A DNA stretch of 6,664 nucleotides from Bacteroidota bacterium (GCA_023433225.1 JAEZDQ010000148.1:1-6664); one strand, 5' to 3'. Counted from the stretch's first letter, positions 1 through 6,286 are shown. A program made the numbers and translations. The notes: generated by a model not told the origin, from the sequence alone.

Positions 1-1146
1 TATTTAGACAATGCCGCCACCACACCGATGCACAATGAAGTCATCGAAACCATGACGGAATGTATGCAAACTGTTTACGGAAACCCGTCTTCCACCCACG
101 TTTTCGGGCGCGAAGCCAAAGCTCGGATGGAACTTTCACGAAAAAAAATTGCGGGATTGCTCAACGTATCTCCCGCAGAAATTATATTTACTTCTTGCGG
201 CACGGAGTCCAATAATTTCATCATCCGTTCCTGCGTAGACCATCTCGGGGTTCAGCGGATTATCACTTCTACCTTGGAACATAAATGCGTTCAGGAAACC
301 GTTTCTGAAATGGAAACCTCTAAAAATGTGGAAGTCATCAGGGTGAAATTAGATGAATACGGATCCGTTGATTACCACCAATTGGAACAAATCCTGAAAT
401 CATCCAACAAAAAGACGTTGGTGACCTTGATGCATGCGAACAACGAAATCGGAAATTTATTAGACATAGAAAAAGTACAAAGACTTTGTGAAGAAAATGA
501 TGCCTTGTTCCATACAGATACGGTTCAAACCATAGGGCATTATCCCTTGGACTTGAGTGCTTCAAAAATTGATTTTGCTTCTTGCAGCGCACATAAACTG
601 CATGGTCCCAAAGGAATTGGTTTTGCTTATATTAAAAAATCACTCGGCTTTAAACCGCAAATTACCGGCGGAGGCCAAGAACGAAATCTGCGCTCCGGAA
701 CCGAAAACGTCTATGGCGTGGTCGGATTGGCAAAGGCATTCGAAATGGCGACCGAGGACATGGACGTGCACCGGGAGTACATTGAAGGCTTAAAATCTTA
801 CGCAATAGAAAAATTAATGGCAGAAATTCCCGGCGTTCTATTCAACGGGCTTTCAGGCGATTTGCAAAAAAGCCTTTATACGGTTTTGAATGTTCGTTTA
901 CCGTTCAAAGACCCATTAATCGGATTTGAATTGGAATTGAAGGGCATTGCCGTTTCACAGGGGAGCGCCTGCAGTTCGGGCGCATCCAAAGTTTCGATGG
1001 TTATCCAATCCATTTTGGATCCGGAAACCATAGAAATAACCACTCCTTTGCGTATATCTTTTAGTTGCTACAATACACGGGAAGAAATCGACCGCTTGGT
1101 GGCTGTCTTGAAGCAAATAGCCGAAAAACATTTGGTTCTGCATTAA
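1..1146 (+). CDS. Class I cysteine desulfurase (NifS/IscS-like), 5' end cut by window
   Basis: This PLP-dependent aminotransferase-fold V enzyme removes sulfur from L-cysteine, giving alanine and an enzyme-bound persulfide that is passed to Fe-S cluster assembly or tRNA thiolation. The frame is open from base 1 and begins YLDNAATTPM, the normal extreme N-terminus of the family, so only a few residues including the start codon are missing. The 381 visible residues match the usual family length. Numbering from the first visible codon, I see GTESNN, catalytic His94 (LEHK), the PLP-contacting pair Asp173 and Gln176 (HTDTVQ), the Schiff-base Lys199 (SAHKLHGPKG), the GGGQERNLRSGTENV segment, and active-site Cys324 in GSACSSGASKVS. 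The loop length from the Cys matches IscS, so it is class I rather than SufS-type. Bacteroidota commonly use SUF for Fe-S assembly, so a tRNA-thiolation role is possible but is inference. Its stop overlaps the next gene's start. Confidence 0.96.
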   Translation, partial: YLDNAATTPMHNEVIETMTECMQTVYGNPSSTHVFGREAKARMELSRKKIAGLLNVSPAEIIFTSCGTESNNFIIRSCVDHLGVQRIITSTLEHKCVQETVSEMETSKNVEVIRVKLDEYGSVDYHQLEQILKSSNKKTLVTLMHANNEIGNLLDIEKVQRLCEENDALFHTDTVQTIGHYPLDLSASKIDFASCSAHKLHGPKGIGFAYIKKSLGFKPQITGGGQERNLRSGTENVYGVVGLAKAFEMATEDMDVHREYIEGLKSYAIEKLMAEIPGVLFNGLSGDLQKSLYTVLNVRLPFKDPLIGFELELKGIAVSQGSACSSGASKVSMVIQSILDPETIEITTPLRISFSCYNTREEIDRLVAVLKQIAEKHLVLH

Positions 1147-1616
1147 TGAACAGAATCGACCTTGTTTTGGCAATCATTTTAATCATCGGATTTATCAGCG
1201 GTTTCCGAAAAGGACTTATCCAATCTGCATCCGGATTTATCGGTATCGGATTGGCCATCTGGATGGGTTTTAATTTTTCCGCTTTCCTCGAAGGATTCGT
1301 CGCCCAACAAGAATTCATTCCCCGAACTTGGATAAAAATAGTCTCGCTGCTGCTCACAATAGGATTGATAATTTTAGCCGTTAAACTGCTTTCAAAAATC
1401 GTACACCAAGTCGTCCATGGCGTGGGTTTGGGTTTCTTCAACCGATTAGGCGGCGCGGTTTTCGGGTTTTTACTCTATATTTTGGTGTTGAGTGCAATCT
1501 ACTATTATACACCATCTTTCCTTTTGGAAATGATTGATGCAGAAACTTGGGAAAAAAGTCAAATCCTTCCTTATTTAACCATAACGGCTGAATACATGAA
1601 AATAAGTTTCTTGTAA
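1146..1616 (+). CDS. CvpA-family inner-membrane protein
   Basis: This 156-residue protein resembles the colicin V production (CvpA) family, four-helix inner-membrane proteins linked to colicin V export and envelope homeostasis, with no defined biochemical activity. Hydrophobic segments lie at about residues 4-19, 24-43, 62-82 and 101-121. The N-terminal pattern (N-x-x-D, then G-F-x-x-G-x-x-[KR]-G) and the central G-x-x-x-R-L-G-G segment (about 96-104) fit the family. I chose the ATG at 1146 because it gives the expected N-terminus and overlaps the desulfurase stop in a TAATG junction, which suggests translational coupling. An upstream in-frame ATG at 1065 would add 27 residues lying inside the desulfurase and unlike any CvpA start. 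The functional link with the desulfurase is unknown. Family assignment is good; the cellular role is uncertain. Confidence 0.88.
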   Translation: MNRIDLVLAIILIIGFISGFRKGLIQSASGFIGIGLAIWMGFNFSAFLEGFVAQQEFIPRTWIKIVSLLLTIGLIILAVKLLSKIVHQVVHGVGLGFFNRLGGAVFGFLLYILVLSAIYYYTPSFLLEMIDAETWEKSQILPYLTITAEYMKISFL

Positions 1617-1619
1617 AAC

Positions 1620-1650
1620 TTTTTAAGATTTTTAAGAAACCTTATATTTG
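1620..1650 (+). promoter_or_regulatory. Putative Bacteroidota promoter for the acyl-CoA dehydrogenase
   Basis: TATATTTG at 1643-1650 fits the Bacteroidota -7 consensus TAnnTTTG and ends 22 bases before the ATG at 1673. The expected -33 position holds only a T-rich tract, not a TTG or TTTG. That tract belongs to an exact tandem 9-bp repeat, TTTTTAAGA, at 1620-1628 and 1629-1637. The -7 box is seen in the sequence; promoter activity is inferred. Confidence 0.42.
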
Positions 1651-1672
1651 AGCCTTTAAAAATAATAAGGAA

Positions 1673-2815
1673 ATGGATTTTCAACTATCAGAAGAACACT
1701 TGATGATTCGCCAAGCGGCAAGGGATTTTGCACAATCGGAACTGCTCCCCGGCGTAATCGAACGCGACGAACACCAGAAATTCCCTACGGAACAAATCAA
1801 AAAAATGGGCGAACTCGGCTTCCTCGGAATGATGGTTGACCCCAAATACGGTGGAAGCGGTCTGGACACCATGTCCTACGTTTTGGCGATGGAAGAAATC
1901 TCCAAAATAGATGCTTCCGCTTCTGTAGTGATGTCGGTAAACAATTCACTGGTTTGCTGGGGGATTGAAAAGTTCGGGACAGAAGAACAAAAACAAAAAT
2001 ATTTAACCAAATTGGCCACCGGCGAGCAAATCGGCGCATTTTGCCTTTCCGAACCCGAAGCCGGTTCAGATGCGACATCACAAAGAACCACCGCCGAAGA
2101 CAAAGGTGATTATTATTTACTGAACGGAACCAAAAACTGGATTACAAACGGTGGCACCGCTTCCGTTTATTTGGTAATTGCCCAGACCAACCCTGAACTC
2201 GGCCACAAAGGAATCAACTGCCTGATTGTCGAAAAAGGGATGGAAGGTTTCCAGGTCGGTTTGAAAGAAAATAAATTGGGAATCCGCGGGTCCGATACGC
2301 ATTCACTCATGTTTACCGATGTGAAAGTACCCAAAGAAAACCGAATCGGTGAAGACGGCTTCGGATTTAAATTTGCCATGCAAACCTTGTCCGGCGGAAG
2401 AATCGGGATTGCTTCCCAAGCCTTGGGCATCGCCAGTGGCGCTTATGAATTGGCATTGAAATATTCTCAAGAGCGAAAAGCATTTGGAAAACCCATCTCA
2501 GAACACCAGGCAATCGCCTTCAAATTGGCTGATATGGCAACCAACATCGACGCAGCCAGGCATCTTTGCATGCACGCAGCTTGGTTGAAGGACCAAAAAC
2601 AAAACTTCGACAAAGAGGGCGCAATGGCCAAACTCTTCGCTTCCAAAACCGCAATGGACGTAACCGTAGAAGCAGTTCAAATCCATGGAGGATACGGTTA
2701 TGTGAAAGAATACCATGTGGAACGTTTGATGCGTGACGCTAAAATCACTCAGATTTACGAAGGGACTTCCGAAATCCAGAAAATCGTGATTTCACGTTCT
2801 GTGTTAAAAGGATAA
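1673..2815 (+). CDS. Acyl-CoA dehydrogenase (short-chain/butyryl-CoA type)
   Basis: This FAD-dependent flavoenzyme catalyses alpha,beta-dehydrogenation of acyl-CoA, the first oxidation step of fatty-acid beta-oxidation or a step in branched-chain amino-acid breakdown, passing electrons to an electron-transfer flavoprotein. Its 380 residues are the full family length and start with the typical MDFQLSEEHLMIRQ. In order come the N-terminal helical domain (about 6-117), the middle beta domain with signature 1 at about 124-136 (CLSEPEAGSDATS), and the C-terminal helical domain with RKAFGKPISEHQA (about 268-280). Signature 2 begins at about 336 (QIHGGYGYVKEY) and includes RLMRDAK. The catalytic base is Glu363 in QIYEGTSEIQ, the position used by short-chain and butyryl-CoA dehydrogenases. 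Isovaleryl- and long-chain enzymes place it elsewhere. The gene appears monocistronic, with its own putative promoter and a strong terminator. Exact chain-length specificity cannot be read here. Confidence 0.97.
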   Translation: MDFQLSEEHLMIRQAARDFAQSELLPGVIERDEHQKFPTEQIKKMGELGFLGMMVDPKYGGSGLDTMSYVLAMEEISKIDASASVVMSVNNSLVCWGIEKFGTEEQKQKYLTKLATGEQIGAFCLSEPEAGSDATSQRTTAEDKGDYYLLNGTKNWITNGGTASVYLVIAQTNPELGHKGINCLIVEKGMEGFQVGLKENKLGIRGSDTHSLMFTDVKVPKENRIGEDGFGFKFAMQTLSGGRIGIASQALGIASGAYELALKYSQERKAFGKPISEHQAIAFKLADMATNIDAARHLCMHAAWLKDQKQNFDKEGAMAKLFASKTAMDVTVEAVQIHGGYGYVKEYHVERLMRDAKITQIYEGTSEIQKIVISRSVLKG

Positions 2816-2836
2816 TCATTTTTAAATAAAAAGTTT

Positions 2837-2870
2837 GATAGCGCCGCAACTCCTTGCGGCGTTATTCTTT
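2837..2870 (+). terminator. Intrinsic terminator after acyl-CoA dehydrogenase
   Basis: CGCCGCAA (2842-2849) pairs perfectly with TTGCGGCG (2854-2861) around a 4-base CTCC loop. The stem extends outward through one G-T wobble and three A-T pairs, with a further G-T wobble at 2837/2866. A T-rich tail (TTCTTTT) follows. It lies 22 bases after the dehydrogenase stop and before the Crp-like gene, so the two are probably separate transcripts. Confidence 0.85.
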
Positions 2871-2934
2871 TCAACCTGTTATTTCCATTTTATATTATAC
2901 CAATATTGCCGTAAATTGAGCGAAAATCATACGA

Positions 2935-3531
2935 ATGTTTGAAGAGCTAATCGCCTACTTTCAGGATAAATCCGTTGACATCACGCCTGAATTCCTCCGA
3001 ATTATGGACAAGCACCTGGAGGAAAAACACATAAGCAAAAATGAAATCATTTTGCGCCAGGGCGAATCCGGCCTGCATACCTATTTTGTGGCGCAAGGTT
3101 TACTTCGCGCTTTCACCATTGATGAACAGGGCAAGGAACACATCCTGCAGTTTGCACCCGAAAACTGGTTGATTTCCGACCGATCCGGGATTTTGTTTCA
3201 GGACTTATCCGAACAAAATATCGATGCCGTTGAAAACTCAAAAATCATATTGATCAACGAAGCATTCTTTGAAGAAGTCACCGCACTGAGTCCCACCTTC
3301 CGTGCCTACAATCTGTTTGCGCTCAACAACCACATCCACTTTTTACAGCGGAGAATCAACCTTTTGCTGGGTGCGACCGCCGAAGTCCGTTACCTGGATT
3401 TCATCAAACTCTACCCGGACATCATGCAGCGCGTCCCGCAATGGATGATCGCTTCTTACCTCGGAATTACGCCCGAATCCTTGAGCCGCGTCCGCAAAGA
3501 ATTGGCCCGAAAGAATTTCAAACCGGGCTAA
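2935..3531 (+). CDS. Crp/Fnr-family transcriptional regulator
   Basis: This 198-residue protein has the Crp/Fnr layout: an N-terminal cyclic-nucleotide-binding-like beta roll (about 25-115, including ILRQGESGLHTYFVAQG), a long dimerisation helix (about 118-145), and a compact C-terminal helix-turn-helix (about 166-190, RVPQWMIASYLGITPESLSRVRKEL region). The recognition helix PESLSRVRKEL is typical of the short Bacteroidota members. It contains no cysteine at all, which rules out an FNR-type Fe-S cluster. I also do not see the R-S pair that contacts cAMP phosphate in E. coli CRP, so the effector is unknown. The ATG at 2935 gives the expected N-terminus MFEELIAYF; no clear Shine-Dalgarno precedes it. 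A pirin-OsmC-GNAT cassette starts about 950 bases downstream past a convergent gene, so this could be its regulator (inference). Confidence 0.93.
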   Translation: MFEELIAYFQDKSVDITPEFLRIMDKHLEEKHISKNEIILRQGESGLHTYFVAQGLLRAFTIDEQGKEHILQFAPENWLISDRSGILFQDLSEQNIDAVENSKIILINEAFFEEVTALSPTFRAYNLFALNNHIHFLQRRINLLLGATAEVRYLDFIKLYPDIMQRVPQWMIASYLGITPESLSRVRKELARKNFKPG

Positions 3532-3561
3532 ATTATTTTCCAATCAGTCATTGTGTGAAAT

Positions 3562-3594
3562 AACCCTGTCAAGGTTCCAAACCTTGACAGGGTT
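3562..3594. repeat. Perfect 15-bp inverted repeat between convergent genes
   Basis: AACCCTGTCAAGGTT (3562-3576) and AACCTTGACAGGGTT (3580-3594) are exact reverse complements with a 3-base loop. The hairpin sits between the Crp-like gene's stop (3531) and the end of the minus-strand gene's ancestral reading frame (3601), only 6 bases from that stop. It has no T-run on either side, so it is not a textbook intrinsic terminator. It could still end both convergent transcripts or protect their 3' ends. I recall similar CCCTGTCAAGGTT palindromes recurring in Bacteroidota genomes, so it may be a dispersed palindromic element; that is memory, not checked. Confidence 0.85.
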
Positions 3595-3600
3595 GAATGA

Positions 3601-3768
3601 TTACTTAACCAGTTTTTCCGTTTTCAAAACCTTTCCTTCGGATTCTACTACTACATAATAAATTCCCTTGGGAAAATTAAAATCCAATTTGGTTTCATCC
3701 GCACTTAAATCTTGTAGTAGAACCAATTCTCCCAAAGAATTCAATATTTTGATTCGGGCATTTTCAAA
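3601..3768 (-). pseudogene. Out-of-frame remainder of the T9SS C-terminal sorting domain
   Basis: Reading the minus strand one base back from the upstream gene's frame gives ENARIKILNSLGELV, then LLQDLSADETKLDFNFPKGI, then YYVVVESEGKVLKTEKLVK and a TAA at 3603-3601. This is the classic second half of a T9SS type A sorting domain: a V/L-rich strand pair, F-P-K-G-I-Y-Y-V-V-V, and a short K-L-V-K tail. One extra T in the TTT at 3766-3768 (minus strand, GGTTTGAAAATG) would restore G-F-E-N-A-R-I and join both parts without a gap. No ribosome slippery heptamer of X-XXY-YYZ type is visible, so a true one-base deletion or a sequencing/assembly homopolymer error is likelier than programmed frameshifting. 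Confidence 0.88.
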
Positions 3769-4325
3769 CCATTCACTCCAATGGTTAATTGGTCATTTAC
3801 AGGGTTGGGGTAGATGGAGACGGCAGAATTATTCTGCTCTTTAATGGACATTTCAGCATTGCCATAATAAGTTTCATTGCCTTCTCCATTGGTGACGACC
3901 AATGTAAGCACTCCGTTAATTTCAGTTATTTCATACAGAAACGGATTCTTGGCTTCATCCTGAAAATCCCTCCAGAAATTCGTATATAAATCTTCGAATT
4001 CTTGCAAATGGGTGAGGTGTGGGTTGCATTCAGACATCGTGTCATAAACATATTCGCAGCTAAATTCGGTATCATTGATGGTATTGATATTCATGAGAAC
4101 CGCATGCGCACACAATTCAGCGGTCAGATGGTAAGACCCTTCCGCTTCATAAAAGTAAAGGTGCGCTGCTGCAAAATTACTTTCCGGTGCAGGCGTAGGA
4201 TGTTCGACTCCATCCTCCACTATTTTGGTCAAATACCAAAGGTTCCCCAATAACTCATTTTGTTGGGAAAACACATTGGAATAGCTCAGGCAAAAGAGCA
4301 AGGCAGTATAAAATATTTTTTCCAT
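3741..4325 (-). CDS. Secreted protein of unknown function; T9SS sorting domain broken by frameshift
   Basis: The open frame encodes 194 residues. It begins with a Sec signal peptide (MEKIFYTALLFCLSYSNVFS, likely cut after Ser20 before QQ). A globular region follows (about 24-155), starting LLGNLWYLTKIVEDG and carrying cysteines in ELCAHA, FSCEY and SECNP, with the conserved-looking F/L-Y-x-N-F-W segment and NPFLYEIT. This resembles the lipocalin-like secreted proteins common in Flavobacteriia, whose function is unknown. At 170-187 the T9SS type A sorting domain begins (SIYPNPVNDQLTIGVNGL), but the frame ends shortly after in MPESKY and a TGA. The rest of the domain is encoded in the -1 frame down to 3601, so the ancestral protein was about 241 residues. 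If the shift is real, the product would lack most of its export signal and probably remain in the periplasm. Start ATG is at 4325. Confidence 0.85.
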   Translation of the reverse strand: MEKIFYTALLFCLSYSNVFSQQNELLGNLWYLTKIVEDGVEHPTPAPESNFAAAHLYFYEAEGSYHLTAELCAHAVLMNINTINDTEFSCEYVYDTMSECNPHLTHLQEFEDLYTNFWRDFQDEAKNPFLYEITEINGVLTLVVTNGEGNETYYGNAEMSIKEQNNSAVSIYPNPVNDQLTIGVNGLKMPESKY

Positions 4326-4446
4326 GATACTAATCTTTAATTCGTTTTTGTAGATTCAACAAGGTAAATAAACCCATTGACAATCCACTATTGGAAATTT
4401 CAGTTTATCCCAAAGTTAAAAAATAATTCAACGCCAACTACCAAAG

Positions 4447-4454
4447 TAAATTTG
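4447..4454 (+). promoter_or_regulatory. Putative -7 box for the pirin-OsmC operon
   Basis: TAAATTTG is an exact match to the Bacteroidota -7 consensus TAnnTTTG and ends 27 bases before the pirin ATG. I find no good TTG/TTTG at the expected -33 distance, so it may depend on an activator; the Crp-like protein encoded upstream is one candidate. Promoter activity is inferred. Confidence 0.4.
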
Positions 4455-4481
4455 TAACTTTCACAGAATAAATCCGAATTC

Positions 4482-5375
4482 ATGTCCAACATCAGTTTAA
4501 TCATCGAAGAAAGAGCCGCCGACATCGGCAATTTCATGGTAGGGCGACTGCTTCCGTTCAAACAGAAACGGGCCGTCGGGCCCTTCGTATTCATCGACCA
4601 CATGGGCCCCGCCAACCTCAAGGATTACCAAAACTTAGACGTCGCACCGCATCCGCACATCGGGCTTTCCACACTTACCTATTTGTTCGAAGGTGCCATC
4701 ATGCACCGCGACAGCATCGGTTCCGTCATGGAAATCCAGCCCGAAGCGGTCAATTGGATGACCGCCGGCAAAGGCGTGGTCCATTCCGAACGTACGCCCG
4801 AATACCTGCGGACCTCAGAAAAACGCTTGCACGGTTTACAGATTTGGGTCGCCATGCCCAAAGAATTAGAGGAAATCGAACCCAACTTCACCCATATCCC
4901 CGCCGAAACCATCCCGCATTGGGAGCAGGATGGCATGTTTCTCAAACTCATCGCCGGCAATTTATTCGGCCATGCATCGCCCGTTCCCGTTTACAGTCCG
5001 CTTTATTTCTTGGAAATCAAAAGCAAAGAAGCCGTCAAAGTGAACATCGGCAGCGATTTATTTGGCGAAAGCGCATTGTATATTTTAAACGGAACCATCC
5101 AAAGTGAAGGGATTCAGTACCACCCCAAACACATTTTGATTGCCAAAGATGCCCGTTTGTGTGAATTTGAAATGGCCGAAAACACCACCGTTTATATCTT
5201 TGGCGGCGAACCATTTCCCGAAGAAAGATTCATTTATTGGAACTTCGTTTCTAGCGACAAAGAAAGGATTGAAACCGCGAAACAAGATTGGCTGGAGCAG
5301 AATTTCCCCGAAGTTCCCGGTGAAACCGAATTCGTGCCACTGCCACCACAGAACCCCAACATCAGAATGAAATAA
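4482..5375 (+). CDS. Pirin-family bicupin protein
   Basis: Pirins are iron-containing two-domain cupins found in the cytoplasm (and nucleus in eukaryotes). Some have quercetinase-like dioxygenase activity and others act as redox-sensitive regulators, so the substrate is open. The 297-residue length is typical. The N-terminal cupin (about 15-125) keeps all four metal ligands known from human pirin: His57 and His59 in APHPHIG, and His101 and Glu103 in GKGVVHSE. The G-P-F-V-F-I-D-H-M-G-P segment (33-43) and LHGLQIWVAMP (116-126) are also family hallmarks. The C-terminal cupin (about 175-280) contains LYILNGTI and the FGGEPFPE motif. The ATG at 4482 fits the family start. The stop overlaps the OsmC-family start by one base (TAATG), indicating translational coupling. 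Confidence 0.95.
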   Translation: MSNISLIIEERAADIGNFMVGRLLPFKQKRAVGPFVFIDHMGPANLKDYQNLDVAPHPHIGLSTLTYLFEGAIMHRDSIGSVMEIQPEAVNWMTAGKGVVHSERTPEYLRTSEKRLHGLQIWVAMPKELEEIEPNFTHIPAETIPHWEQDGMFLKLIAGNLFGHASPVPVYSPLYFLEIKSKEAVKVNIGSDLFGESALYILNGTIQSEGIQYHPKHILIAKDARLCEFEMAENTTVYIFGGEPFPEERFIYWNFVSSDKERIETAKQDWLEQNFPEVPGETEFVPLPPQNPNIRMK

Positions 5376-5773
5376 TGAGCACAAAAATAACAGTCAAAAC
5401 CGGAAAAGAAAACTACCGGACTGTCGTCATAAGCGATTCCCACCGGTTTGTAGCCGACGAACCCATCCAAGCAGGCGGCAAAGATTTAGGCCCCAACCCG
5501 GGCGAACTGCTTGCCGCATCGCTGGCAACCTGCACCGCCATCACCATGAAAATGTATGCCGACCGAAAAGGTTGGAGCCTCAATGAGATTGTCGTTGAAG
5601 TCGATTTCGAATGGAATCGCAAAGAAAACTTTACCGTTTTTACCAAATCCATTCAAATTGATGGCGATTTAGACGCAGAACAACGTGACAAACTCATGGA
5701 AATCGGCGGTAAATGCCCCATTCACCGCACACTCAACGGAAGTATTGAAGTCAAACAAAATTTAATGGAATAA
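5375..5773 (+). CDS. OsmC/Ohr-family protein
   Basis: OsmC/Ohr proteins are homodimeric thiol peroxidases that reduce organic hydroperoxides in the cytoplasm through a pair of cysteines. At 132 residues this is the usual size. Both reactive-type cysteines are present: Cys53 in LAASLATCTAITMKMYADRKGW, which lies on the central helix after the conserved P-G-E-L-L-A segment, and Cys114 in GGKCPIHRTL near the C-terminus. The overall pattern resembles the OsmC/YhfA-like branch more than Ohr proper, so peroxidase activity is likely but the preferred substrate is unknown. It begins inside the pirin stop codon and so is almost certainly co-translated with pirin. The pairing of an iron cupin with a thiol peroxidase suggests a response to oxidative or electrophile stress (inference). 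Confidence 0.94.
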   Translation: MSTKITVKTGKENYRTVVISDSHRFVADEPIQAGGKDLGPNPGELLAASLATCTAITMKMYADRKGWSLNEIVVEVDFEWNRKENFTVFTKSIQIDGDLDAEQRDKLMEIGGKCPIHRTLNGSIEVKQNLME

Positions 5774-5803
5774 TAGGAGCCGAACCTTTATTGAAAAAAA
5801 AAC

Positions 5804-5835
5804 TTTGATGATAACCACCCGGTCAAATAAATTCC
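5804..5835 (+). promoter_or_regulatory. Possible promoter for the GNAT gene
   Basis: TTTG at 5804-5807 and TAAATTCC at 5828-5835 are spaced 20 bases apart, matching the arrangement of Bacteroidota -33 (TTTG) and -7 (TAnnTTTG) elements, although the last two -7 bases differ from consensus. The start codon lies 33 bases further on, behind an A-rich leader. The gene may be transcribed alone or by readthrough from pirin-osmC. Confidence 0.35.
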
Positions 5836-5868
5836 ACCCATGATTTATAAACAACAAAATTTAAAAAA

Positions 5869-6150
5869 ATGAATATAGAACTAACAAATGACGGAAAAAA
5901 AGGCAAATTCATGGCACTGGAAAACAACGTCCACGCCGGCGAAATGACCTTTACTTGGGCTGGCGACCAGAAATTCATCATCGACCACACCGAAGTCAAT
6001 CCCGATTTCCGCGGACAATCCGTCGGTAAACAATTGGTCATGGCCGCCGTGCAATTCGCCCGCGAAAGAGACGTAAAAATCATCCCGCTCTGTCCCTATG
6101 CCAAAAGCGTTTTCCAAAAATCAGAAGACATCCGTGACGTACTGGCCTAA
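5869..6150 (+). CDS. Small GNAT-family N-acetyltransferase (COG2388/YidJ-like)
   Basis: This 93-residue protein matches the short single-domain GNAT group related to COG2388 (Pfam GNAT_acetyltr_2-like). Its members bind acetyl-CoA, but their acceptor substrates are unknown. Diagnostic segments are the strand pair around G-K-F-M-A-L and A-G-E-M-T-F-T-W (about 12-30), the IDHTEVNPDFRG block (38-49), the acetyl-CoA phosphate loop R48-G-Q-S-V-G53, and IIPLCPYAKSVFQK (71-84) with Cys75. The loop has Ser51 where the usual R-G-Q-G-x-G pattern has glycine. The ATG at 5869 follows an A-rich leader; an ATG at 5840 is out of frame. It lies 95 bases after the OsmC-family gene in the same direction, so it may belong to the same stress cassette. 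Confidence 0.92.
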   Translation: MNIELTNDGKKGKFMALENNVHAGEMTFTWAGDQKFIIDHTEVNPDFRGQSVGKQLVMAAVQFARERDVKIIPLCPYAKSVFQKSEDIRDVLA

Positions 6151-6167
6151 ATCCGGCCCATTCTCCA

Positions 6168-6260
6168 CGTCACCCTGAGCATTCTTCCCGTCACCCTGAG
6201 CCCATCGAAGGGTTATGGTCGTGGTTCGACAGGCTCACCATGACGCAGCTCACCATGAGG
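6168..6260. repeat. Cluster of GTCACCCTGAGC-type intergenic repeats, direct and inverted
   Basis: CGTCACCCTGAGC occurs at 6168-6180 and again at 6189-6201, the second continuing into CCATCGAAGGG (to 6212). An inverted partner, GTGGTTCGACAGG then CTCACCATGACG, occupies 6221-6245. A shorter inverted copy (GCTCACCATGA) follows at 6248-6258. Copy 2 and its partner could form an imperfect hairpin (CGTCA, TGAGCC and TCGAA blocks pair; the bases between mismatch). The element begins 18 bases after the GNAT stop, so it may act as that gene's 3' end. Similar elements are, from memory, common between genes in Bacteroidota and other bacteria. Confidence 0.8.
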
Positions 6261-6286
6261 AAAACCACTTATTCAAACTAATCACA

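Noticed and set aside
1065..1145. Longer CvpA start at the ATG at 1065
   Set aside because: The extra 27 residues lie inside the desulfurase coding region and are not hydrophobic or family-like; the ATG at 1146 gives a typical CvpA N-terminus and a coupled junction.
1667..1672. AAGGAA before the acyl-CoA dehydrogenase start as a Shine-Dalgarno site
   Set aside because: It abuts the ATG almost directly, too close for normal pairing geometry; Bacteroidota often lack such sites.
2901..2908. CAATATTG palindrome upstream of the Crp-like gene as an autoregulatory operator
   Set aside because: An 8-bp A/T-rich palindrome is expected by chance, and no second half-site pattern resembling a Crp/Fnr site is visible.
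3761..3768. Programmed -1 ribosomal frameshifting to make the full T9SS protein
   Set aside because: No X-XXY-YYZ slippery heptamer is in the needed frame and no obvious downstream stimulatory structure is visible; a base deletion or homopolymer error explains it more simply.
6144..6158. GGCC-TAAATCC-GGCC inverted repeat around the GNAT stop as a terminator
   Set aside because: The stem is only 4 bp and no T-run follows.
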